This document shows positions 13,055-21,716 of a stretch of 34,156 nucleotides of DNA, one piece after another. The notes under the pieces were generated by a model, which was not told where the DNA came from, did no database searches, and worked only from the letters and a program-made list of their open reading frames with translations. This stretch comes from an uncultured Prevotellaceae bacterium (GTDB taxonomy: Bacteria > Bacteroidota > Bacteroidia > Bacteroidales > Muribaculaceae): contig ONYP01000087.1 in NCBI GenBank assembly GCA_900322135.1, positions 1-34,156 of the forward strand, read 5' to 3'. The position numbers were made by a program, and so were the translations under genes. The first letter of the stretch is position 1. Every line of letters starts with the position of its first letter.

Positions 13055-15244
13055 TTAGCCGCGGGCAACCTCGTAGAACTTATTGTCGTCGGCCTTCACG
13101 AGCTTGATCCAGTGACCCTCGCTCAGCGTCATCGCTGCAGTCAGCACAAAGTTGCCACTGTTGGCGATGGTCGAGGCGTTGGTCGAGCCGTTACCGTAGA
13201 TGGTGTAGACCAAACCCTTCACGGCGTCGTCCAGGGCGGTGATGGCAGTCGGCTGGGTGTTGGCGTTGGTCACAAAGGTGTCGGCACCGTCAACGCTCGG
13301 TGTCGTGTCGTCGGCGTCAAACTGGAACGCGTCGCTCGACGACGTGCCGCGCTCAATCTCGATGAACTTGCCATCCGAGCGCTTCATCAGCTTGATCCAG
13401 TCGCCCTCGCTGGGACTCCAGGCGGCGCTCAGCAACGAGAACTTGCCGCTCTTGGCGATGGTCACACCGGCAGCGGTGCTGCCGCACTTCAGCGTGATGA
13501 CCTTGCCCACCTGCGCGTTCTCGATGTCGGTGATGGCCAGCGTCGAGCTGTTGGCAACAGTCAGGATGCTAGTGTGCAGCGTCGCGTTGGGCTGCTTGTC
13601 GGGCTCAGCCTGTACAAAGTAGCTCTCGGGACGATCATACTCGTTACACCAGATCAGCTGGCGTGAGCCGTCCATCTGGCTCTTGTCGGTGTACTTGAAG
13701 CCCACGGCACGCGCCCAGATCGACTCCTTCCAGTTGCTCCACACCTTCAGTGTCCAGTCCTGCTGCTCCAGCGAGAAGCGGGTCATCTCGCCGCTCAGGT
13801 GCTCAAAGCAGTGGATGTTGCCGTCAAGCGTCCAGATCAGGCGGTGGTGGTTGTCAGCGTTGTGGACCGACACGATGCGCACGCTGGGATACTCCTTGAC
13901 GTACATGATGTCGGCGGTGTAGTCCTGGTTGGTGCCGTAGTGGGCCTCGTTGTACTTGTGGTACCACACAATCATGTGGCTCGGCATGTACAGGCGCAAG
14001 TTGCCGCTGTCGCGAACGACGGCGGGAATCTGGCTCGTCATCTGGTAAATCTTCTCACCGATGTTGCCCACGTTGATTTCGCCGGCAACAAAGGGCTTGA
14101 TCTGGTAAACGGTGTTGCCGTTGTTCACGTCAACAAAGCCGTCAACCTTCTTGCGGATGAACTCATACAGGCCGTCAGCGGCCTCCATAGCACGACCGGG
14201 AGTGTTCAGGTCGGGATCCTTGCGTACGCCGTTGATGCGGCGCTGCTCACGCTCGTTGTGCAGCTTCTTGGCCGTCTCGGCAAGCAGGTACTCGATAAAC
14301 GACCACTTGATGGGGTTCGACCCCTCCATGTTCAGCGAGCCGATCCAGATGCGCTCAAGCTCCTTCAGGTTGGTGAACTTGTGGGCAAACATCACGCTGT
14401 ACATCCTCAGCGTCTCGTTGTCAAACTCGTAGTTGCCCTTCACCACCTGGTCAAAGTCGCTCGCCGTGTTGTCGGCCTGCGAGAACTCGCCAAGCCATAC
14501 GTTAACGAGGGTGGCCAGGTCTTGGTAGCCGCTCTCCAGCGGGAAGATGCGCTCCAGGCTAGGCAGCGTCATCAGCAGCGACTGCAGACGGTCCTGCCAG
14601 GGAACACGGTAGAACGCGCCCAGGTCGGCCTGCAGCCTCGAGTAGTCGGTGCTCGATGCCATGGGAGCCGATACCATGATGCCATGACGGGCAAGCAGTG
14701 CGGCACGCGCACGCTGGTTGTAGGCACTCTCCATCGAGTACATCTCGCCCTCAAGGCCGCCCAGCTGGCGCTCGTCATCCAGGTTGAATGCCTGGGCGGG
14801 AGCAGCGGCACCATGCTGGGCACCCTCGCCGGGGTCACGCTCGGCAGCGTCGGTCAGCGCGGTGATGCGGGCCTTCAGCTCATCAATCTCCTTGGTCTTG
14901 GCCTCGATGGTCGCCTGAGCGGTCGCCTTGTCGGCCTGCAACGCCGTCAGCTCGTGCTGGGCAGTGGCAAGACGGGTGGCGTTCTGCGACAGCAAGCCGC
15001 GCAAGGTAGCCAGCTGCACATTCTCAGGCTGCTCACCGCCTTCGCCGTTCTCTCCACCCTCACCCTTGAAGTCCTCGGCCAGGGCCTTGGTGAAGCCGGT
15101 AAGGAACTCCTCGCTGAAGCCCATCGTCTTCAGCTTCGCGATCTCCTCATCGGTCACCGTCTGCGTGCCACGCTCATCCTTGTGCCACTCGCTCAAGCCG
15201 AGCAGCGCCAGGATTGTGGCAGCGAAAACTTTGAATCTCTTCAT
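13055..15244 (-). CDS. Major capsid protein with N-terminal scaffold-like part and two C-terminal repeats
   Basis: 729 aa. Residues about 75-130 are a coiled coil (ALQADKATAQATIEAKTKEI...) like the scaffold segments that prohead proteases remove. Residues about 140-550 form the capsid core, with wording typical of HK97-type Bacteroides phage capsids (FYRVPWQDRLQSLLMTLPSL, LGEFSQADNTASDFDQVVKG). Residues about 554-633 and 639-729 are two copies of a beta-rich domain (SEGDWIKLMKRSDGKFIEIE; SEGHWIKLVKADDNKFYEVA). Downstream of a prohead protease by 48 nt, so the cleavage pathway is in place. The extra repeats probably project from the capsid surface. Confidence 0.85.
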   Translation of the reverse strand: MKRFKVFAATILALLGLSEWHKDERGTQTVTDEEIAKLKTMGFSEEFLTGFTKALAEDFKGEGGENGEGGEQPENVQLATLRGLLSQNATRLATAQHELTALQADKATAQATIEAKTKEIDELKARITALTDAAERDPGEGAQHGAAAPAQAFNLDDERQLGGLEGEMYSMESAYNQRARAALLARHGIMVSAPMASSTDYSRLQADLGAFYRVPWQDRLQSLLMTLPSLERIFPLESGYQDLATLVNVWLGEFSQADNTASDFDQVVKGNYEFDNETLRMYSVMFAHKFTNLKELERIWIGSLNMEGSNPIKWSFIEYLLAETAKKLHNEREQRRINGVRKDPDLNTPGRAMEAADGLYEFIRKKVDGFVDVNNGNTVYQIKPFVAGEINVGNIGEKIYQMTSQIPAVVRDSGNLRLYMPSHMIVWYHKYNEAHYGTNQDYTADIMYVKEYPSVRIVSVHNADNHHRLIWTLDGNIHCFEHLSGEMTRFSLEQQDWTLKVWSNWKESIWARAVGFKYTDKSQMDGSRQLIWCNEYDRPESYFVQAEPDKQPNATLHTSILTVANSSTLAITDIENAQVGKVITLKCGSTAAGVTIAKSGKFSLLSAAWSPSEGDWIKLMKRSDGKFIEIERGTSSSDAFQFDADDTTPSVDGADTFVTNANTQPTAITALDDAVKGLVYTIYGNGSTNASTIANSGNFVLTAAMTLSEGHWIKLVKADDNKFYEVARG
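13058..13585 (-). repeat. Two capsid C-terminal repeat domains
   Basis: Codons for capsid residues about 554-729 encode two copies of an about 80-90-residue domain; a third, more diverged copy is at the end of the next gene (codons about 12173-12463). Conserved features are a G-x-G-x-T/S-type turn, T(I/V)AxSGxF, SEGxWIKLxK and E(I/V)xRG. Confidence 0.7.
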
Positions 15245-15292
15245 TTCGATGATTTTTTAATTGTTTATAATTCTGTTAATAACTCATTCTTT

Positions 15293-16156
15293 CTATACAA
15301 GTTGGTTGGCCTCATTAGCTGTAGCACGGCCCAATACCCAGGTGACGGCATCCTGTAAAGTGCCCAGCTGGTCGACGTAACCCAGCTCAAGTGCTTCGGT
15401 TCCCGTGAAGATCTGTCCACGGAACAATGGAAGCTTGGGATCATATTCAATACCCAAATTGTCTGCAACAGTTCTGGCAAACACCTCATGCAACAATTCC
15501 AGCTGTTGTTTGATCGGGTCTTCATCACCATTTTCCTCCAGTGCTCGGTACTCAAAATTCTTCAGGTCCGCACTATCAGGGTAGATGTCGCGCACATCGA
15601 TGCCGTTCTTCTCGAAGTATTTCTTCCAGCTAGCCCATGTCACCATTACACCAACGCTCCCGACTTCACACAGCGGTGAGGCAACGAAGATGCGGTCAGC
15701 CGCCGTCCCGATCCAGAAGTGGGCACTCGCCATCATTCCTGCAACAAAAGTCGCCACCGGCTTGGTCATGTCCTTGATAGTGGATGCCACCACGTCTACA
15801 TGGGCCACCATCCCGCCGGGGCCGTTGATCCACAGCACCACGCCGCATATCTTCTCGTTCTGTTCCGCCATCAGCAGCCACCTCTCAAGCGCAAACGTGT
15901 TCCAGCTATACAGCACACCCTCCAGCTCGATCACCGCAACGCTGCCTTCTGGCAACGTCTCGTCATCAAGTTCCCAGCGGCTTGCGAGATAGGTGGGATC
16001 TGTGGCATACGCCTTCAGTGTGCTTTTGTTGAGTTGCGATTCCGCCTGGTCTAGGTTCCCCTGCATGACACAAGGTAGCAGCAACGCGCTCAGCGCCTCA
16101 AAATCCTTAGGCGTGATCGACCATGAACCCGTGAAAATTTCCTGTAAATGCTTCAT
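15293..16156 (-). CDS. S49/SppA-like prohead protease
   Basis: 287 aa. Phage members of the SppA/ClpP-like serine proteases cut scaffold and capsid proteins during head maturation. Seen here: VAVIELEGVLYSW (about 73), VVLWINGPGGMVAHVDVVAS (about 105), VATFVAGMMASAHFWIGTAA with the nucleophile Ser candidate in MMASAHF (about 142), then LCEVGSVGVMVTWASW. The C-terminal part carries LFRGQIFTGTEALELGYVDQLG, standard for this family. It sits directly before the capsid gene, the expected order. The usual Lys partner is probably in the C-terminal half. The start has a -7 box just upstream (16175-16182). Confidence 0.88.
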   Translation of the reverse strand: MKHLQEIFTGSWSITPKDFEALSALLLPCVMQGNLDQAESQLNKSTLKAYATDPTYLASRWELDDETLPEGSVAVIELEGVLYSWNTFALERWLLMAEQNEKICGVVLWINGPGGMVAHVDVVASTIKDMTKPVATFVAGMMASAHFWIGTAADRIFVASPLCEVGSVGVMVTWASWKKYFEKNGIDVRDIYPDSADLKNFEYRALEENGDEDPIKQQLELLHEVFARTVADNLGIEYDPKLPLFRGQIFTGTEALELGYVDQLGTLQDAVTWVLGRATANEANQLV

Positions 16157-16174
16157 AGGCGTAACTTTTTACCG

Positions 16175-16182
16175 CAAAGCTA
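16175..16182 (-). promoter_or_regulatory. -7 box upstream of the protease-capsid operon
   Basis: TAGCTTTG on the minus strand, about 20 nt before the protease ATG. No clear -33 TTTG at 19-21 nt was found, so this is moderate evidence. Confidence 0.45.
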
Positions 16183-16220
16183 CACCTTTATATAATAGTC
16201 GAAAAAGACTGGTAAATGAA

Positions 16221-16643
16221 TCAGTCCATCAGATAAGGATTGGGTTCAAGGCCTCGACACTCCAGCTGGCACTCATACAGTCCTCCTGCAATCGAGAAAG
16301 TGAAATGCATCGGCCAATCAAGATTGCCGGCAACACGGTTGCGCCCATGCTCATCAACGTAGATCGCTACGATATCATCGGCTGTTAACGACTCCAGCAG
16401 CTGCGTCCTCTCCTGTGACACCTGCCCCATCCTGAATGCTATCAACTTGTGATACAGGCCCTCTTCTGCAGTGTCCGTCGACTGAACACTGCCAGGTACA
16501 GTCTTCATTTCAATGCCAAGATCTGTGGTCAGGATGTATGCGCTGCCTTGAAGAATGCCAAATGAAAAAATCTTCCGGGCGTCAAGCAAGCGCAGACTAT
16601 GCGCGCCTGAGACAATAAGGTTCTTGTTTTGATATGTCTGCAT
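16221..16643 (-). CDS. Phage protein of unknown function, 140 aa
   Basis: Begins MQTYQNKNLIVSGAHSLRLL and has a beta-rich core (FGILQGSAYILTTDLGIEM, HFTFSIAGGLYECQLECRGL). A helical middle (YHKLIAFRMGQVSQERTQLLESL) precedes TADDIVAIYVDEHGRN. No signal peptide or membrane segment. It lies between the 166-aa gene and the head operon, separated from both by about 65-75 nt. A structural or accessory role is possible; no family recognised. Confidence 0.6.
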   Translation of the reverse strand: MQTYQNKNLIVSGAHSLRLLDARKIFSFGILQGSAYILTTDLGIEMKTVPGSVQSTDTAEEGLYHKLIAFRMGQVSQERTQLLESLTADDIVAIYVDEHGRNRVAGNLDWPMHFTFSIAGGLYECQLECRGLEPNPYLMD

Positions 16644-16716
16644 GATGTAAGTATTTAATAATCAACTATTCAGCATTTTTACTGCAAAAAAAGGACAAAA
16701 CACCCCGTTTGGTAGG

Positions 16717-17217
16717 TTATTTTCTGCCTCCTGAATTGCCCTTTTTGTAGCCTCTTTTTATACTGCGACGCTGGCTGTCGCGCCAACGCTGGTAATTCTT
16801 CAGCAACGCATCCTCACTGATGCTCTGCAGGTCATAACGCTTCATGAACACATACACGCTCTCGGTGAACTTGATGCCACGCAGGTGCTTCGCCTCGTCA
16901 AGCGTCTCGTGAAGCTCAGCCCACATCATCACCCTCATCCGTCGCTCCAGGATCTTCACGCTCTCACCCGAGAACCAATTGTACGTCTCCGGCGACTTCC
17001 CACCCTTGTTGTTCGCGTCACGGCGGTCCGGCAGGCAGAACGTCAAGTTCCCCCGGTCCATGCCGGCCGATTTCGGACGGCGCTCCATCAGGTCATAGAT
17101 CGTCACATAGATATCCGACCCTGGCGGGAAATGAACCGCATTATACTCCGAGGCAAAGAATTTACCTCGAATGTATTCCGCCACGTATGGTTCTATTTGA
17201 ATTGTCGCTGTCGTCAC
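16717..17217 (-). CDS. Phage hypothetical basic protein, 166 aa
   Basis: GTG start at 17217, 26 nt after a -7 box. The N-terminus (TIQIEPYVAEYIRGKFFASE) reads like a globular domain with strands; the middle (NWFSGESVKILERRMRVMMW) is helical; the C-terminal 35 residues are strongly basic (KNYQRWRDSQRRSIKRGYKK), suggesting nucleic-acid binding. Position between the replication gene and the head genes fits a regulator of the late switch or a replication accessory. No named family. Confidence 0.55.
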   Translation of the reverse strand: MTTATIQIEPYVAEYIRGKFFASEYNAVHFPPGSDIYVTIYDLMERRPKSAGMDRGNLTFCLPDRRDANNKGGKSPETYNWFSGESVKILERRMRVMMWAELHETLDEAKHLRGIKFTESVYVFMKRYDLQSISEDALLKNYQRWRDSQRRSIKRGYKKGNSGGRK

Positions 17218-17242
17218 ATTAAAACTGATGGGAAATTAGAGG

Positions 17243-17250
17243 CAAAGTTA
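17243..17250 (-). promoter_or_regulatory. -7 box upstream of the 166-aa gene
   Basis: TAACTTTG on the minus strand. The matching -33 region reads TTTC rather than TTTG (about 17270-17273). Confidence 0.45.
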
Positions 17251-17344
17251 GGAAAAATTCCCCTATTTTGAAATTAAACCAGGTACTATTTTCCATAGAC
17301 AGGAAATCAAGCAACGCGGGGTGGGTTCTTTTTGGTACAAAATT

Positions 17345-17547
17345 TTTGCAACTTTGCAACTTTGCAACAGCGCCACCTAAACCTTTGAAACTCTGTAACT
17401 TTATAACCGTTACACTTTCCGCACCCCATTCTGTAACCGCATTTCAACTTTGCAACCGGCCACCACGCACGCCCGTTTTGCCCCCCTTCAAGCCTGCTGT
17501 TACAACCCCGCGATTTTTTATAACCATTTGTAACTCCTACTTGTAAC
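17345..17547. repeat. Iteron-like cluster of TTTGCAAC-type octamers (candidate origin)
   Basis: Three exact tandem TTTGCAAC octamers (17345-17368), then three tandem variants TTTGAAAC, TCTGTAAC, TTTATAAC (17384-17407), then TCTGTAAC (17430), TTTGCAAC (17449), TTATAAC (17518), TTTGTAAC (17527) and CTTGTAAC (17540). All are in the same orientation with mainly 8-bp periodicity. The 520-bp gap (17218-17748) has no gene. Its place beside the primase-helicase gene suggests a replication origin; tandem -7-like boxes are an alternative. Confidence 0.55.
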
Positions 17548-17676
17548 CTTTTTGTATCTTTTCAATAGCTTGTTTATCAACAACTTTTGAAAAAAGCGAA
17601 CAGACGTTATAAAGTTACAAATATTTCGGACAAAATAACAGGGTGGGGAAGGGGGAGGTCTCGGCCCACCGGGGGC

Positions 17677-17711
17677 AAAAAAAAGAGCCGGGCGACAACC
17701 ATCGCACCGGC
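17677..17711 (-). terminator. Terminator of the replication operon
   Basis: On the minus strand an imperfect stem (GCCGG-x-GCGA with TCGC-x-CGGC) is followed by eight T, about 40 nt after the primase-helicase stop. Confidence 0.7.
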
Positions 17712-17748
17712 CCACAACCTAAAACAAACCAAAACGAGCGGCACCAAG

Positions 17749-20691
17749 TCACGCTCTGCAATTCTTAAAAGTTACTGCCTGGCCATCATCATCGTCTTCC
17801 CACAACGATTGCTCTTCAGGAGCCGATTTCGGCTTCAGATCCTCCCACAACGGCGGCTCGTCATCATCTTTCTTCACCTCAGCACCCACGCCCTTTAGGT
17901 AAATCATGTCCTTGGCAATACCTTCCACCTTTCGAACAATACGACGCCCCTTGGCGTTACACATCTCCAGCGGATTCAGGTCTTCAACGTAGGGGCACAA
18001 CGCCACAAAGGCCTTCAGCGACTTGGTGAACTTCTGCATCGTGATCTTATTCACGCCGGCAAACATCTTATACGCCAGGAACGCGTCCTCGCGCACAATC
18101 TCTTTATTGATGTTACCGCTGCTCTCCGAGAAATAGAAATTCGCCCAGTCCTCAAAGTTGGCGCCCATGTCGGCCTTCCACTTGCGCTTCACGATATTGC
18201 CCATCGGTGGCAGCAACTTGATGCTCTCACTGGCCAGCGACAGGTAGAACTCAGTGCACTGCAGGAAAAAGTTGATATCTTGGTTCCATTCCTCATCGGT
18301 ATAGTCCTGCCCGAACAGGTCCTTCCCGAAGTCGTCACGCACGCCACGGCTCTCCAGGTAATCGTTCGTCTCCGTCTGGATATGATAGTAGTCGCCAAAC
18401 ACCATGTATAGCAACCTCGCGTCAGTCGACGGGTCGAAGTTATAGGGCACATAGTTCGTCGAGAAAGCCAATTTCGGACTCTCCTGGAAAGGAATGTTAT
18501 ACGACTGCGAGTACTTTGGGTTCACCGTCATCTCGCTCGTGATCAGGTCATAGAACAACCCGATATTCAGGTAACGGTCACAGTCGTCGATAAACAGCAG
18601 ATCCGTGTGGCGCGTCACCTGCTCGTTCCAGTGGTTGTTGTCCATCAACTTGGGATTGCGGCCACTCAACTTCACACTGTTCAGGAACGTCTTGATCAAG
18701 GCAAAAATCAGCGACTTGCCGCTACGGCCGTTGCACTCGCCCTCGTCATCGATCTTGTTGTCCATGGCATAAGGCGCCCACGCCCGCGACGGCGACTTGA
18801 ACCGGTGCAGCGTGTAGCCGATAGAGAAAATCTTGTTGATCAGGTTCTGCTTCTGCTCGGCAATCTGCTCGGCTTCCAGGTTCGGCCCCTCGATGTCAAA
18901 CTTGTGCTCACGCCGGTACTCGGCAGCCTCGTCCTCGCTCATGTTCTCCAAGCCCTTCTCCAGTTCCTCGCGCCAGTAGATGCGGCTGCTGTTGATGATG
19001 TAGTCAAACACCTTCGACCCTCGCGACTCCACCTTGATGTCAAAGCGCGGACCGTTCAAGGTATCCTCCCTGGTGATGCTGAACAGCGGCGGCAGCAACT
19101 TCACCCGGTGAGGCAGCACGTTCTTCGACCACACATAATGGTCCAGGTCGGTGCTCGTCCCCCGGTGCTCGCGGATGCCCTGGCCCGTCACCTCCATGCT
19201 CGATCCCTCAAAGAAGAAAATCTGGCTCTTAGCCGTGTAGTTCGTGAAGTCCAATTCAATCTTGCCCATGTTTTCAAGTACCAGGTCGCTCAGCCTGGTC
19301 GTCGTCATCAGCACATTGCGCAACTCGCGCGGCAGGAAGTTCTCCTCGGCCCACTGGTGGATAAAGTCGCGGATCTCGCTCGTCTTCACCTCGGTCACTA
19401 CATTACCCACAATACGTACATACTGCGATGTGCCGGCCATACGGTCATGCAACTTGTGGAAACCGTTCAGCCGCAGGAAATACAACAGGCACACCGAATC
19501 CACCGTGTATTCCTTGGCACCGGTTTTCCCGTTCACCTTCTCCGTCCAGAACTTGGCAGGCAACGCGACAGCCGTCAGGTTCTTGAAGTCCTTGTACTCG
19601 TGGCGCAACTCAATCCAGTCACGGAAGTCCTTGCGCGGCTTGCCCCGGCGGTCACGGTACTGGCCAATCCAGGCCGGCAGCCACACCGTGTGCACGTCCA
19701 GGAAACGCAATGCCAACTCGGTGCCCTTGGCACGACCCGTCGCGTCGATGTCTGGGATGTTGTAAAGCACCTCCACATATTTCATGATCTCGCGATACTC
19801 TTCGTCGCTCAGCTTATAAGTCTCCGAGTTGAACCAGATCGGGAAATAGCCCAGCGACCGCACACAGATCGCGTCACGCTCGCCCGAGCAGATGAACGCC
19901 TCAGGCAGTTTCTTCTCGCGGTAAGGCTTGTCCTCGTTAACAGGGTCGCTCTCCCACAACTTGCGCTCGCTCTCATTGTAATCCGCCCAGCGCTGGCGCA
20001 ACTCGCTCAGGCCGTTGATATAGTCCTTGGGCTTCACGCCGGGTGGCGTGTAACTGAAGCGGAACTCCTTCTTGGGGTTCAGCGGCTCATAGATCTTATA
20101 GAAGATAACATCAGGCTTGCCGTCCTTGCCTTTCTCAACCAGGCATTCGCGCATGAAGATGGGGTAGGTGTCGGTCGAGTGCTTCTTCTTCAGCACGCGG
20201 TTCTTGACAGGCAGACTCACCCATTTGGCTAGGTACCAGTGCAGCGCCTTCATGTGCTCAGCCTTGACGCGTGGACCCATCACAGCAAGATGCTCTGCAG
20301 TGAAGTCCTGCGAGAGCTCGTAGTAGCGTTTACCCTCGAGTTCGTCCTGGTTGGCCGCACATTCACTGAATTCCGGACAGTTGACCGACTTGTCGAGTTC
20401 GTCGGTCACGTTGAAGATGCCCGCCAGTTTGATGATGGCCTCGCTGAAGCGCAGACCGTCAACATCCATGCACACCTCGATGGGGTCGTGCTCCCTGGCA
20501 TCATCGCCAAAGTCGATGAATTTCCAGACACCGTTTTTCCCCTTGCGCAGCATGGCGGAGGCGTCATCCTCGCTCTCGCGGGCCTTGAACTTGTTTTTGG
20601 TGCCAGCCACCTCCCTGGCTTGAGGGAAGTAGTACAAGAGAATATCAAGGCCGTCACCGGTGGCCTCGTATAGCATTCTGGGCGTGATCAT
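17749..20691 (-). CDS. Phage primase-helicase (Toprim plus SF3-like ATPase)
   Basis: 980 aa, an all-in-one replication initiator. The N-terminal about 110 residues resemble a primase zinc-domain fold (YFPQAREVAGTKNKFKARES, VWKFIDFGDD) but lack the Cys ligands. A Toprim region is visible at SGERDAICVRSLGYFP (about residue 268) and DIDATGRAKGTELALRF (about 314). The C-terminal helicase carries Walker A NGRSGKS (about 653), Walker B DLLFIDDCDR (about 698) and the SF3-type motif C FSTNYVP (about 744). The last 200 residues are a helical/basic part and an acidic tail. It is downstream of the Cro-like switch and upstream of the octamer cluster, the likely origin. Confidence 0.87.
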   Translation of the reverse strand: MITPRMLYEATGDGLDILLYYFPQAREVAGTKNKFKARESEDDASAMLRKGKNGVWKFIDFGDDAREHDPIEVCMDVDGLRFSEAIIKLAGIFNVTDELDKSVNCPEFSECAANQDELEGKRYYELSQDFTAEHLAVMGPRVKAEHMKALHWYLAKWVSLPVKNRVLKKKHSTDTYPIFMRECLVEKGKDGKPDVIFYKIYEPLNPKKEFRFSYTPPGVKPKDYINGLSELRQRWADYNESERKLWESDPVNEDKPYREKKLPEAFICSGERDAICVRSLGYFPIWFNSETYKLSDEEYREIMKYVEVLYNIPDIDATGRAKGTELALRFLDVHTVWLPAWIGQYRDRRGKPRKDFRDWIELRHEYKDFKNLTAVALPAKFWTEKVNGKTGAKEYTVDSVCLLYFLRLNGFHKLHDRMAGTSQYVRIVGNVVTEVKTSEIRDFIHQWAEENFLPRELRNVLMTTTRLSDLVLENMGKIELDFTNYTAKSQIFFFEGSSMEVTGQGIREHRGTSTDLDHYVWSKNVLPHRVKLLPPLFSITREDTLNGPRFDIKVESRGSKVFDYIINSSRIYWREELEKGLENMSEDEAAEYRREHKFDIEGPNLEAEQIAEQKQNLINKIFSIGYTLHRFKSPSRAWAPYAMDNKIDDEGECNGRSGKSLIFALIKTFLNSVKLSGRNPKLMDNNHWNEQVTRHTDLLFIDDCDRYLNIGLFYDLITSEMTVNPKYSQSYNIPFQESPKLAFSTNYVPYNFDPSTDARLLYMVFGDYYHIQTETNDYLESRGVRDDFGKDLFGQDYTDEEWNQDINFFLQCTEFYLSLASESIKLLPPMGNIVKRKWKADMGANFEDWANFYFSESSGNINKEIVREDAFLAYKMFAGVNKITMQKFTKSLKAFVALCPYVEDLNPLEMCNAKGRRIVRKVEGIAKDMIYLKGVGAEVKKDDDEPPLWEDLKPKSAPEEQSLWEDDDDGQAVTFKNCRA

Positions 20692-20706
20692 AACGAGTCG
20701 GTTCGA

Positions 20707-20988
20707 TTAGGTTGGTTGTATCAGGTTGTTTGAAAGGATCAGCAAAGAAACGTACAGAGCACAGCGCGCCAAAAGACCGTTACCCCCCCCATTTTCAGCA
20801 AACAGGTGCAGCAGGTTGTACTCTATGCCGTAACCGAGGGACACAAGGCGACGCTCCATCAGTTTTGACCGGTTTGTAGGGTCATCAGGCATATAACAAT
20901 AATAATTGCGGCCATCAAACCGATAGCCTTTCTTCTTCATTCGGTAGCGTAGCCCGTAGATTTTACGCTTTCTCCTGTCAATGCTCAT
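20707..20988 (-). CDS. Early phage protein, 93 aa
   Basis: Basic N-terminus (MSIDRRKRKIYGLRYRMKKKG) with FDGRNYYCYMPDD, then a helical part and a hydrophobic C-terminus (GLLARCALYVSLLILSNN). The ATG overlaps the stop of the upstream gene (ATGA). It is the last small gene before the primase-helicase, only 15 nt ahead of it. Function unknown; nucleic-acid binding is possible from its charge. Confidence 0.6.
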   Translation of the reverse strand: MSIDRRKRKIYGLRYRMKKKGYRFDGRNYYCYMPDDPTNRSKLMERRLVSLGYGIEYNLLHLFAENGGGNGLLARCALYVSLLILSNNLIQPT

Positions 20989-21299
20989 GCCTCTTCAAGT
21001 TTTAATTCTGCTCCCAAAAATAGTCCTGCAGATTCACATACTTCTCCAGGACCATCCAGGCAGAAATCTGTGCCTTGTCCTGAAAACCGAATGACACAAT
21101 AATTGACGCCGCTGGTGTGAGAACGGTTCTTTACCTCTTGAACTAGTACACCACTGCGCTCAACTGCATCGATGAGACAGTCGCGAAAGCGTCTATCCCC
21201 ATTATCGGAATATGAAAACGAAATCGTCCAGTCATTCTCGATGTGGACCATCCTGATCAAGATGTTGCCATGTCTATTTTTGATCAAATAAAACTCCAT
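20985..21299 (-). CDS. Early phage protein, 104 aa
   Basis: Start chosen at the ATG 21299 (MEFYLIKNRHG); the longer frame to 21365 reads through the terminator hairpin. The protein is beta-rich (NILIRMVHIENDWTISFSYS, VNYCVIRFSGQGTDFCLDG) and ends in an acidic tail. It lies after the Cro-like gene in the early operon. No family recognised. Confidence 0.6.
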   Translation of the reverse strand: MEFYLIKNRHGNILIRMVHIENDWTISFSYSDNGDRRFRDCLIDAVERSGVLVQEVKNRSHTSGVNYCVIRFSGQGTDFCLDGPGEVCESAGLFLGAELKLEEA

Positions 21300-21312
21300 A
21301 ATGAAAATCGAT

Positions 21313-21359
21313 AAAAACCGGCAGCAACCATCCTTTCGCCCAGTAATGGAAGCTGCCGG
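21313..21359 (-). terminator. Attenuator/terminator between the Cro-like gene and the early operon
   Basis: CCGGCAGC (21318-21325) and GCTGCCGG (21352-21359) are perfect inverted repeats; on the minus strand the stem is followed by GGTTTTTATC. It lies right after the Cro-like stop, so readthrough or antitermination would control the replication genes. Confidence 0.7.
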
Positions 21360-21365
21360 CAACAA

Positions 21366-21605
21366 TTAAAAGACGGAACGGTTTGCGATATTATTGATTG
21401 TTGACTTATACAGTTCTGGAATGCGGCATTTGCCGGAGCGCCAATTAGCAAAGGTTGTATAGTTGATCATACATTTTTCAATAATCGTATTAACAACATC
21501 ACGGTAATCTCCATGCGGAACGCCATTGAGAAATTCAGTTAATCTCTGCGAATCCTGAAGCGCTTGTTCCGATGCTTGCGAATTTTTTACCTTATTTCCT
21601 TGCAT
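21366..21605 (-). CDS. Cro-like small DNA-binding protein, 79 aa
   Basis: First gene of the leftward operon, divergent from the CI-like gene, as in lambdoid switches. The C-terminal region CMINYTTFANWRSGKCRIPELYKSTINNIANRSVF reads as a short helix-turn-helix (YTTFANWRSGKCR the recognition part) similar to Cro-type regulators. N-terminal part is polar and helical. At 79 aa the size fits Cro. The assignment rests on context and the HTH. Confidence 0.6.
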   Translation of the reverse strand: MQGNKVKNSQASEQALQDSQRLTEFLNGVPHGDYRDVVNTIIEKCMINYTTFANWRSGKCRIPELYKSTINNIANRSVF

Positions 21606-21635
21606 ATATTACTAATTTGATATAAATTTACAGCA

Positions 21636-21674
21636 CAAAGGTAGAATTATTTTCCATAGTAAGGTAAATAATTC
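21636..21674. promoter_or_regulatory. Lysis-lysogeny switch: Cro-side -7 box and operator dyad
   Basis: TACCTTTG on the minus strand (21636-21643) abuts a 9-bp perfect inverted repeat: GAATTATTT (21644-21652) and AAATAATTC (21666-21674). It lies between the divergent Cro-like and CI-like genes. Confidence 0.6.
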
Positions 21675-21716
21675 CTGTTAAAAAATATTAATCAACTTTT
21701 TATAAATGATGTTTTT

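Noticed and set aside
15178-15244. Signal peptide at the capsid N-terminus (FKVFAATILALLGLSEW)
   Set aside because: Capsid precursor N-termini in this phage group can be hydrophobic; a cytoplasmic head protein followed by a scaffold-like coiled coil is the better reading.
13799-15358. 519-codon plus-strand frame opposite the capsid gene
   Set aside because: Shadow of the capsid coding strand; V/L/Q/H-rich with no domain.
18607-20232. 541-codon plus-strand frame opposite the primase-helicase
   Set aside because: Antisense shadow; the minus frame has Walker and Toprim motifs.
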